NCBI GenBank assembly: GCA_002728035.1
Contig: PBUZ01000028.1
Span: 1-6,987 of the forward strand
DNA from: Methanobacteriota archaeon
Lineage (GTDB): Archaea > Thermoplasmatota > Poseidoniia > Poseidoniales > Poseidoniaceae
Direction: 5' to 3'
Length of the DNA stretch: 6,987 nucleotides
Within the stretch, counting starts at the first letter, position 1. Each line of letters opens with the position of its first letter. The notes under the pieces were generated by a model. That model made no database searches. It was not told the origin of the DNA and was given only the letters and a program-made list of their open reading frames with translations. Of the stretch, positions 1 through 5,634 are shown piece after piece. Both the position numbers and the translations under genes were made by a program.

Positions 1-528
1 GATATCGCTCGTGTCTACGGTACCTTCCCCACCGATGAAGACCAGACGACCATCACTGAAGCCGGTGACTGGTTGGACCTTCAACTGATGGAACTCATCA
101 AGAAAAAGTACACCGGTGCACAAGTCACCAAGGACATGGTTCGAAAGTGGAAGGAAGCCTCCTCCTATGTCGGTGGAGAAGCACACGAAGTAACCGTTGA
201 ATTGTCCGTTGAAGGAAAGCGCCAAGTGGTCGACATCGGCGATTTGATCTTGGAAGCCTGTGAACTCATCATCCCAAAAATCGGCAACGCCATCAAGCGC
301 AACGTCGCTGGCGCCGACCCAGAGTACCAACAGATTCTGCGCAACAACATCATCCTCTCGGGTGGCGGCTCCCTGATCGAAGGCATCGCTGACCGCTTGG
401 CCAATGAAATCGCCGACATCGGTGATGTTCGTGTTTGGTGCGTTGAAGACCCCATCAACTCGGTCGCTGCTGGTGCGCTCAAACTCGCCAGCGAAATGCC
501 TGACGACATGTACACCTCCATCAACTGA
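1..528 (+). CDS. MreB/MamK-like bacterial-type actin, C-terminal part (5' truncated)
   Basis: This is the last 175 residues of an actin-superfamily ATPase; the frame is open from base 1 and the start lies outside the window. Proteins of this family bind ATP and polymerise into membrane-associated filaments that organise cell shape or position structures. The adenosine-binding segment is visible at residues 117-128 (IILSGGGSLIEG), the hallmark GGG loop of MreB, MamK and Hsp70-fold proteins. It is followed by a helix (ADRLANEI) and the family's C-terminal block with VEDPINSVAAGAL at 148-160. An upstream AGDWLD segment at 21-26 resembles the GGDxxD region of MreB. The match is to the bacterial-type MreB/MamK branch rather than to crenactin or eukaryotic actin, judged by eye. 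An Hsp70-like protein is less likely because the chain ends right after the actin fold. The next gene on the same strand encodes a long coiled-coil protein, a possible filament partner (inference). Confidence 0.82.
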   Translation, partial: DIARVYGTFPTDEDQTTITEAGDWLDLQLMELIKKKYTGAQVTKDMVRKWKEASSYVGGEAHEVTVELSVEGKRQVVDIGDLILEACELIIPKIGNAIKRNVAGADPEYQQILRNNIILSGGGSLIEGIADRLANEIADIGDVRVWCVEDPINSVAAGALKLASEMPDDMYTSIN

Positions 529-529
529 T

Positions 530-565
530 TCGGGAACCGAGAAGGGGTGCGTAATACGCCCTCTC
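530..565 (+). other. Small inverted repeats after the actin gene
   Basis: Directly after the actin stop codon there is a perfect 4-base inverted repeat with a 3-base loop (TCGG-GAA-CCGA, 530-540). A second one, GCGT-AAT-ACGC (549-559), is extended by interrupted outer pairing of GAGA (539-542) with TCTC (562-565). The two structures compete for bases 539-540. There is no T-rich run behind them, so they are not convincing terminators. They may be chance or a processing or attenuation element between two co-oriented genes. No clear TATA box is seen in the 80-base gap (529-608). Confidence 0.25.
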
Positions 566-608
566 GTACCTGAAGAAAGCGGTAAGGTTCAAGTGTGGTA
601 AATCTGCG

Positions 609-1889
609 ATGCGTAGCCGTATGGCAGTAGAGAGTTCGTCCCCTGGTGGAATCCGACGTGTTGGAAACTCTTCCAACGACGAGCGTGCTGCGCTTGAGGG
701 GATGCTGAAAGGGTATCCCGTTGATCAACTCGTCGAAGAGGTCTTGGTCGCTTGGGACGAGTTGGGAAAACGCAACGATGAGCTCGTTGCGGTCAAGCAA
801 CGCCTCCGTGTGGTGGAGTTGGACCTCGCTGAACGCCACGACAACGTCGCACCTGAGGTCGCCCGTCTCGCAGAAGTAGAAGCGACCTTGAAAGACAACG
901 ATGCCAAAATCGTCCATCTCGAACGTTTGTTGGAAGACAGCAAGGCGGAGCTTGCCTCCCAACAATCCTCACTCTCACAACAAGAGCGTTCGGCCATGGA
1001 AGAAGAGGTGGCCCAGCTCCGTGAACTCACCACACAGCAAGACGATGTCATCGGTGAGATGGAAGGGCGTATTTCCCAAATGGTCGAAGCCCTGCAAAAG
1101 GCTGCGGATGCGGGCTTGACCTCTGTCACCGCAGAAGAGGTTCGACTGCTCAAGCAGCAAGTTGACGAGCGCCAGCGCCAACTGGATGTTGAGAAGGCCG
1201 CTTCCGAAGCACTTGAGGAAGAACGGCAGCGCCTTCGAGACATCGCCGACCGATTGAGGGGTCTTCTCGATGCTCGGGACCGACGTCTCGGTGAATTGGA
1301 AGAGCAACTCGAGCGGGTCATGCAAGGCCCAAGGTCCGTTTCCGCAGAACACGATTACTTGGTTGAGCAAATTGAGGAGTTGAAGCGTCGCCTGCTCGAA
1401 CGTAACCGTGAGTATGAATCGCTCCGACGACGTGAGCGCCGCCTCCACAGCGATGTGTTTGAACGCGATGAACGCCTCCAACAGATGACGCTTACCATGA
1501 CCGATCTTGAGGCAGCGCTTCAGGACAGAACTGCGGAACTCCGTGAATTGGAAGAGCGGCGTAGTTCAATGGAACACGAACTTCATTCTGCTCGGCGTAG
1601 TGAGCGAACCCGTGAAGTGGTTGGTCGCGTCTTTGCGGACTCACTCTCGTTGGTCCGAAGCCATGAAAGCCGTGAATTGAAGCGTGAACTCTACGCCAAC
1701 AGCCCCGATGTGGAGCGCACCATCAAAGCGCCAAACGCCGATGATATGGCAAAACTTGCAGACGGTGAAGAAGTGCCCCTTGAAACGGAAGAAACCGTTC
1801 TTGAGAAGGGAATGGAAGTGGACGGCGTTCGTCCACCATCTCCTGGCGGCACCGGCGACCCTGTCGTCTTTGATGACGAAAACGAGTGA
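609..1889 (+). CDS. Long coiled-coil protein with possible DivIVA-like N-terminus
   Basis: I do not recognise an established family for this 426-residue soluble protein. After a short polar N-terminus (1-30), almost everything from about residue 40 to 345 is heptad-like sequence rich in Glu, Arg, Leu and Gln, so a long parallel coiled coil is expected. Likely breaks lie near the proline at 82, at 166-174 (Ala/Gly/Thr rich) and at 239-247 (QGPRSVSAE). The C-terminal 80 residues are acidic and proline-containing, probably disordered, ending FDDENE. No membrane segment or signal peptide is visible. Residues 33-60 (LKGYPVDQLVEEVLVAWDEL onward) resemble the DivIVA membrane-targeting segment, which has a GY-x-x-D/E-x-V pattern leading into a coiled coil; this is a weak by-eye match. 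Its position behind an actin-like gene suggests a cytoskeletal or polarity role (inference). The ATG at 609 gives the longest frame; an ATG at 621 is an alternative. No Shine-Dalgarno sequence precedes either. Confidence 0.8.
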   Translation: MRSRMAVESSSPGGIRRVGNSSNDERAALEGMLKGYPVDQLVEEVLVAWDELGKRNDELVAVKQRLRVVELDLAERHDNVAPEVARLAEVEATLKDNDAKIVHLERLLEDSKAELASQQSSLSQQERSAMEEEVAQLRELTTQQDDVIGEMEGRISQMVEALQKAADAGLTSVTAEEVRLLKQQVDERQRQLDVEKAASEALEEERQRLRDIADRLRGLLDARDRRLGELEEQLERVMQGPRSVSAEHDYLVEQIEELKRRLLERNREYESLRRRERRLHSDVFERDERLQQMTLTMTDLEAALQDRTAELRELEERRSSMEHELHSARRSERTREVVGRVFADSLSLVRSHESRELKRELYANSPDVERTIKAPNADDMAKLADGEEVPLETEETVLEKGMEVDGVRPPSPGGTGDPVVFDDENE

Positions 1890-1893
1890 AGAA

Positions 1894-2715
1894 TCACGCC
1901 TTGCAAGCACCGACAAGGGCGGTCAAGCGGTCTCGTAATTCATCCAAGGATGCGGCGTCTTCGGTCACCGTGCCCGTAACGATCCAATTCGCACCTGCTG
2001 CCACCGCTTGTTGAACATCCGATGCTGTTCGTAAGCCCCCTCCCACCAACAGCGTGAGGCCGTCCACCTCTGCCGCATGGCGTATGAGTTCTGGATGAAC
2101 GGGGCTTGCAGCACCGCTTCCTGCCTCGAGATAGAGAAGGGAGAAGCCAAACATCTGCGCACACAGCGCGTAGGCTTGAACCAAATCGGTGTCTTCTGGT
2201 TGAATCAGTTCAGCCGCACCAACCTCCCCCACACGACCGCCAGGTGCGCAGACAACATACCCGGTGGGTAGGGCTTCAACACCAAACCGATGAAGATGTG
2301 GTGCTCCTCGAAGTTGCTCACCAACCAAGAACGCCCGCTCGGTTGAATTCATCAGCATCATGAACGTGATGGCGTCTGCAGCAGGCGACAGTGCATGGGC
2401 TCCACCTGGAAAGAGGACCACGGGCACATCCCACATCGATTCATCGCTTGAAGGGTCTTGACTCGCAGCGAACATCCTGAGTTCAAACGCTTCCTGAATG
2501 GTTTTGCACGTCGCGTGAACAACGGTGTCCGGTGTATCGGTGGAGCCGCCAACAAACACCATACTCGAGCCGCATTCAACAGCGACCATAGCGCGTTGTG
2601 CAGCCACTTCAGGTGTTTGCTTTGCGGGGTCGATGAGGGTGATGTGTCGAGCATCTGAAGAAGGTTGGCAGACCTTCTCAAGCACCGTTCCATCACCAAC
2701 ATGCATGGGGCTCAT
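1894..2715 (-). CDS. Geranylgeranylglyceryl phosphate synthase (GGGPS)
   Basis: This enzyme joins geranylgeranyl diphosphate to sn-glycerol-1-phosphate, the first committed step that makes the ether-linked core of archaeal membrane lipids. The 273-residue product shows the TIM-barrel PcrB/GGGPS motifs in order: HITLIDPAK (24-32), VGGSTDTPD (55-63), VVLFPGG with downstream ADAITFMMLMNS (99-124), EALPTGYVV (147-155), YLEAGSGA (195-202), LLVGGGLR (222-229) and the final phosphate-binding GANWIVTGTVTE (241-252). The glycine-rich loops and the YLEAGSGA strand are the glycerol-phosphate site of the family. About 15 extra residues (82-97, Ser/Asp rich) precede the LFPGG strand compared with typical members. 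The reading frame stays open far upstream, antisense to the exporter, but homology begins about 24 residues before HITLIDP, so the ATG at 2715 is chosen; an in-frame ATG at 2706 is an alternative. It is convergent with the coiled-coil gene (4-base gap) and divergent from the exporter. Confidence 0.95.
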   Translation of the reverse strand: MSPMHVGDGTVLEKVCQPSSDARHITLIDPAKQTPEVAAQRAMVAVECGSSMVFVGGSTDTPDTVVHATCKTIQEAFELRMFAASQDPSSDESMWDVPVVLFPGGAHALSPAADAITFMMLMNSTERAFLVGEQLRGAPHLHRFGVEALPTGYVVCAPGGRVGEVGAAELIQPEDTDLVQAYALCAQMFGFSLLYLEAGSGAASPVHPELIRHAAEVDGLTLLVGGGLRTASDVQQAVAAGANWIVTGTVTEDAASLDELRDRLTALVGACKA

Positions 2716-2802
2716 TCCTCGGTCAACGGTGAAGGAGCATAGGGCTTGCGCCGTCCAGCGTGCAAAGCGAGCCTTCTCAAAGGCAAGACGACTGGGTCGG
2801 TC
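2716..2802. promoter_or_regulatory. Divergent promoter region between GGGPS and the ABC exporter
   Basis: These 87 bases separate the chosen start codons of two divergent genes, so both promoters should lie here or extend into the coding starts. No strong TATA box is visible in either direction. The nearest candidate for the GGGPS side is a weak CCCTATGC (minus strand of 2737-2744), about 25 bases upstream of its ATG. If the exporter instead begins at the TTG at 2746, the non-coding space shrinks to 30 bases, which argues mildly for the ATG at 2803. Confidence 0.45.
2732..2737 (+). promoter_or_regulatory. Shine-Dalgarno-like AAGGAG upstream of an alternative TTG start
   Basis: AAGGAG lies 8 bases before an in-frame TTG at 2746, which would lengthen the ABC exporter by 19 residues (basic, unlike the usual family N-terminus). 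The motif and spacing are ideal for ribosome binding. However, no other gene in the window has such a site, and an in-frame ATG at 2803 begins the sequence typical of the family. It is recorded because it affects the start choice. Confidence 0.3.
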
Positions 2803-4581
2803 ATGGGCGAGGGTGGGCCGTTTCGTCGGTTGTTGAAATACATGCGCCCTCACCGAGGGGTGGTACGCCTTGCATCGTTTTGCTCGGTGTTCAACAAATT
2901 CTGGGATTTGGCGCCCCCGTTGCTGATTGGCTTGGCCGTCGATGTGGTCGTTCTTCGGGAAGAATCGTTGTTGGCCAACATGGGGCTGGTCGATCCTTGG
3001 CATCAATTGGTCGCACTTTCCGTCTTGACGTTCCTCATCTGGGGTCTTGAGTCGTTGTTTGAGTATTTCTACGGCGTCTTGTGGAGAAACTTGGCACAGA
3101 CGGTGCAACATGAACTTCGTTTGGACACCTTTGACCATGTACAACAACAGGGCATGGCATGGTTTGATGAACGACAGAAGGGCGATATATTGGCCATCTT
3201 GAACGACGACATCAATCAATTGGAGCGGTTTCTCGACAAGGGTGCAAACGACCTGCTTCAAGTCAGCACAACCGTGGTGGTGGTCGGGGCTGTATTCATC
3301 GCCATCTCTTGGCAAGTTGCGTTGTTCGCTGTCCTCCCCATACCGTTGATTGTGTGGGGCTCGTTCCGCTATCAGCGAAGCCTTGAGCCCCGCTATGCCA
3401 AGGTTCGAACGGCGGCAGGTCAAATGAATGCCTTGCTGGAAAACGATCTCTCGGGCATGTCGACCGTTCAATCCTTCACGGCAGAGGCGCATGAATTGCA
3501 ACGTGTTGAAGCGCTCAGTAACGCATACCGTGAAGCAAATAGAGAGGCGATTCGGCTCTCTGCGGCCTTTACGCCGTTGATTCGGATGGCCATTCTCGTC
3601 GGCTTTACCGCCACGTTGTTGCTGGGAGGGTGGTTCACCCTTGAAGGGACCATGGCCGTAGGGGCCTATTCGGTTCTGGTCTTCATGACGCAACGGTTGT
3701 TGTGGCCGCTTACGCGACTGGGGGAAACATTCGATTTGTACCAACGAGCCATGGCCTCCTCCACCCGAGTGCTTGATGTGTTGGCCTCGCCAACGGACCT
3801 CAAGCAAGGTGATTTTGTTCCGGGGGAAGATGTGGTGGGTTCCAGTGATGTGGCGTTGGAAGGTGTCGTGTTTCAATATCCAGATCGAGAGGTCTTGTTT
3901 GATGGGCTCTCCCTGACATTCAACGCTGGGACAACCACCGGCGTGGTTGGTTCAACGGGTGCAGGAAAAACGACACTTGTTCGCTTGTTGTTGCGGTTTG
4001 CGGAACCGATAGAGGGGCGCATCGTTTGGTGTGGGCAGCCGTTGGAGGCGTGGAGTTTGCATGCTCTACGCTCTTCCATCGCTCTGGTTGACCAGCACAT
4101 CACGTTGTTTCCAACCAGTATCATGGAGAACATTCGCTACGGTAACCCCGACGCATCCGACCAAGATGTGCGGGCTGCGGCTGAAGTTGCAGAAGCCATC
4201 GAATTCATCGAAGCCTTGCCAAACAAATGGGATACGCTGGTTGGAGAGGGGGGCCATCGCCTCTCCGGAGGGCAACGTCAACGCGTTGCCATTGCTCGTG
4301 CTGTGCTGAAAGATGCTGCGTTGTTGATTTTGGACGAAGCGACTTCTGCAGTTGATAACGAAACAGAAGCGGCGCTTCAACGAAGCATCCAACGGATCGC
4401 GAAAGACCGAACCACGGTGGTCATCGCCCATCGGCTTTCGACCATTCGTCATGCGCATCGCATCATCGTTTTGGAAAACGGAGCGGTCGTTGAGGACGGA
4501 ACCCATGATTCGTTGATTGAGAAGGATGGTGTGTATGCCAAGCTGTGGGCCGTTCAGACAGGTAATGTCGCATCTCGTTAA
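2803..4581 (+). CDS. ABC exporter half-transporter (MsbA/LmrA-like, permease-ATPase fusion)
   Basis: The 592-residue protein is a complete half-transporter that should work as a homodimer or heterodimer in the cytoplasmic membrane, using ATP to export a lipid, drug or other hydrophobic compound. The substrate cannot be told from sequence. Residues 20-325 form the six-helix exporter domain, with hydrophobic stretches near 33-50, 68-90, 153-170, 172-187, 258-278 and 284-300. The ATPase domain follows: Walker A GSTGAGKT (383-390), Q-loop Gln431 in LVDQHITLF, signature LSGGQ (487-491), Walker B ALLILDEATS (506-515) with catalytic Glu512, D-loop SAVD (515-518) and H-switch His543 in IAHRLST. All catalytic residues are present and the length is normal for the family. 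The ATG at 2803 opens the expected short cytoplasmic lead-in; a TTG at 2746 is possible. It diverges from GGGPS, so a lipid-related substrate is conceivable but unproven. Confidence 0.95.
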   Translation: MGEGGPFRRLLKYMRPHRGVVRLASFCSVFNKFWDLAPPLLIGLAVDVVVLREESLLANMGLVDPWHQLVALSVLTFLIWGLESLFEYFYGVLWRNLAQTVQHELRLDTFDHVQQQGMAWFDERQKGDILAILNDDINQLERFLDKGANDLLQVSTTVVVVGAVFIAISWQVALFAVLPIPLIVWGSFRYQRSLEPRYAKVRTAAGQMNALLENDLSGMSTVQSFTAEAHELQRVEALSNAYREANREAIRLSAAFTPLIRMAILVGFTATLLLGGWFTLEGTMAVGAYSVLVFMTQRLLWPLTRLGETFDLYQRAMASSTRVLDVLASPTDLKQGDFVPGEDVVGSSDVALEGVVFQYPDREVLFDGLSLTFNAGTTTGVVGSTGAGKTTLVRLLLRFAEPIEGRIVWCGQPLEAWSLHALRSSIALVDQHITLFPTSIMENIRYGNPDASDQDVRAAAEVAEAIEFIEALPNKWDTLVGEGGHRLSGGQRQRVAIARAVLKDAALLILDEATSAVDNETEAALQRSIQRIAKDRTTVVIAHRLSTIRHAHRIIVLENGAVVEDGTHDSLIEKDGVYAKLWAVQTGNVASR

Positions 4582-4615
4582 GAACCGCGCGTGAAATGTA
4601 GCAAAAATACACCGT

Positions 4616-4623
4616 CTTAAATA
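4616..4623 (+). promoter_or_regulatory. TATA-like box of the rhodopsin promoter
   Basis: CTTAAATA lies in the 71-base gap between the exporter stop and the rhodopsin ATG, preceded by an A-rich stretch (GCAAAAATAC, 4601-4610) that could contribute to a BRE-type element. The box centre (about 4620) is roughly 33 bases from the ATG at 4653. With the usual archaeal spacing of 25-30 bases, transcription would begin at about 4646-4650, giving a leaderless or nearly leaderless mRNA. This supports the ATG at 4653 over the in-frame GTG at 4629, which would lie only about 9 bases from the box. Confidence 0.6.
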
Positions 4624-4652
4624 GGCAGGTGAAAAAAAGTTCGCTGAGAACC

Positions 4653-5546
4653 ATGAAAACTGAACACTTCTCGAAAACAACGAGCCTGCTGTTGATCGCC
4701 ACCCTTGCCCTTGCTATGGCCGGAACGGTCAGTGCAGTGGACCCAAAACCAATCGGTGCAGACGGATTACCAGAATTCGTCACCGCTGACGGTGCCGCCC
4801 TGCAACTGATTACGTTCTTCCTATTCTTCGTGGGCTACATCGCCATGGGCGCCGCCTTCGTCTTCTTCATGTCTGAGCGCAACAGCGTTGCACCGCAATA
4901 CCGAACAACGATGACCATCTCTGCACTCATCGTCGGTATCGCCGCCTTCCACTACTACTACATGCGGGGCGTGTATGCAGACTATGGTACCGTCTCCATC
5001 GAATACCGATACATGGACTGGATCATCACGGTTCCATTGATGGCCCTCAAGTTCCCGTCTCTGGTGGGCAAGGACGCCATCACCGACGAAACGTGGCTCG
5101 GTATGGGCTTCACCGGCATCTGTTTCACAGGCGCACTCATCATGATTGGATTCGGCTACCTCGGCGAATCTGGTGCCCTTGGCGAAGTCATGGGTGCTTC
5201 CCTTGGAGGTTGGGCTGGTCTCATCCTCGGTGGTGTCGGCTGGGCCATGATCATCGTGGCTACCGGTACGCCATGGACCTCTGGAAAGGGTGTCGACAAC
5301 AGCAAGATTGCTCCCGAGCTCCTCTGGAGCGCCAACGCTCTGCGCTGGTTCATTGTGGTCGGCTGGATCATCTACCCTCTCGGCTACTTGTTCAGCCCTG
5401 GAGCAGAACTCGGCCTTGGCGACGGTAACCAAGAACTCCTAGCAGTCTTCTACAACATCGCTGACATCATCAACAAGATTGGATTCGGTGTTGTTGCTTG
5501 GATGGGTGCAAAGAAGGCTACGGAAGCCTTGGCCGCTGCCGAGTGA
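4653..5546 (+). CDS. Proteorhodopsin-type light-driven proton pump (Asp-Thr-Lys motif)
   Basis: This is a 297-residue seven-helix retinal protein expected to move protons out of the cell in light. Residues 1-28 look like a cleavable signal peptide (hydrophobic core, then TVSA before Val29). Helices lie at about 48-74, 84-104, 113-135, 148-168, 184-204, 222-246 and 262-286. Helix C carries RYMDWIITVPLMALK (119-133): proton acceptor Asp122, Thr126, and Lys133 where proteorhodopsin has its donor Glu108. Met130 occupies the spectral-tuning position (Leu/Gln105 in proteorhodopsin), predicting green absorption. His100 matches the acceptor-partnering His75. Helix G has Asp271 and Schiff-base Lys275 in ADIINKIGFG. 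The Asp/Thr pair points to a proton rather than a sodium (NDQ) or chloride pump. The D-E connection is about 8 residues longer than in proteorhodopsin. No retinal or carotenoid genes are adjacent. Transcription is probably monocistronic, from the upstream TATA-like box to the hairpin after the stop. Confidence 0.96.
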   Translation: MKTEHFSKTTSLLLIATLALAMAGTVSAVDPKPIGADGLPEFVTADGAALQLITFFLFFVGYIAMGAAFVFFMSERNSVAPQYRTTMTISALIVGIAAFHYYYMRGVYADYGTVSIEYRYMDWIITVPLMALKFPSLVGKDAITDETWLGMGFTGICFTGALIMIGFGYLGESGALGEVMGASLGGWAGLILGGVGWAMIIVATGTPWTSGKGVDNSKIAPELLWSANALRWFIVVGWIIYPLGYLFSPGAELGLGDGNQELLAVFYNIADIINKIGFGVVAWMGAKKATEALAAAE

Positions 5547-5578
5547 AATTGAACCTCCGGTTCTCCAACCCCCCGAAG

Positions 5579-5600
5579 CGGGGCGGTGAACGCCGCCCCG
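5579..5600. terminator. GC-rich hairpin between convergent rhodopsin and acyltransferase genes
   Basis: A perfect 8-base stem CGGGGCGG/CCGCCCCG with a 6-base loop (TGAACG) lies 32 bases after the rhodopsin stop and 34 bases before the end of the convergent gene. It is followed on the + strand by a short T run (TTTC) and more T-rich sequence. The position suits a two-way transcription end or 3' mRNA stabiliser. An overlapping weaker pairing of CCCC (5571-5574) with GGGG (5580-5583) is mutually exclusive with the main stem. Archaeal termination normally depends on T-tracts more than on hairpins, so the exact function is inferred. Confidence 0.6.
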
Positions 5601-5634
5601 TTTCACTGGTTTGGACGATGTTTTGCCCGACCCA

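Noticed and set aside
529..608. Possible tRNA or small RNA gene between the actin and coiled-coil genes
   Set aside because: Only short imperfect hairpins are present; no cloverleaf, T-arm consensus or promoter is visible.
165..965. 266-codon minus-strand frame across the actin end and coiled-coil start
   Set aside because: It is antisense to two supported genes, Ser/Arg/Pro-rich in composition, and has no motif.
2716..3876. Long open minus-strand frame upstream of GGGPS, antisense to the exporter (about 387 codons)
   Set aside because: It overlaps a complete ABC exporter with all motifs, the translated sequence is His/Arg/Gln-rich with no recognisable domain, and GGGPS homology begins only at about 2715. 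The open frame is a by-product of codon bias.
4066..4680. 204-codon minus-strand frame over the exporter end and rhodopsin promoter
   Set aside because: It is antisense to the ATPase domain and shows no domain or start signal of its own.
5016..5051. Sodium- or chloride-pumping rhodopsin
   Set aside because: The NDQ and NTQ motifs are absent; Asp122 and Thr126 fit a proton pump.
4821..5432. 203-codon minus-strand frame inside the rhodopsin gene
   Set aside because: It is antisense to an unmistakable rhodopsin; its acidic/His-rich translation mirrors hydrophobic codons of the sense strand.
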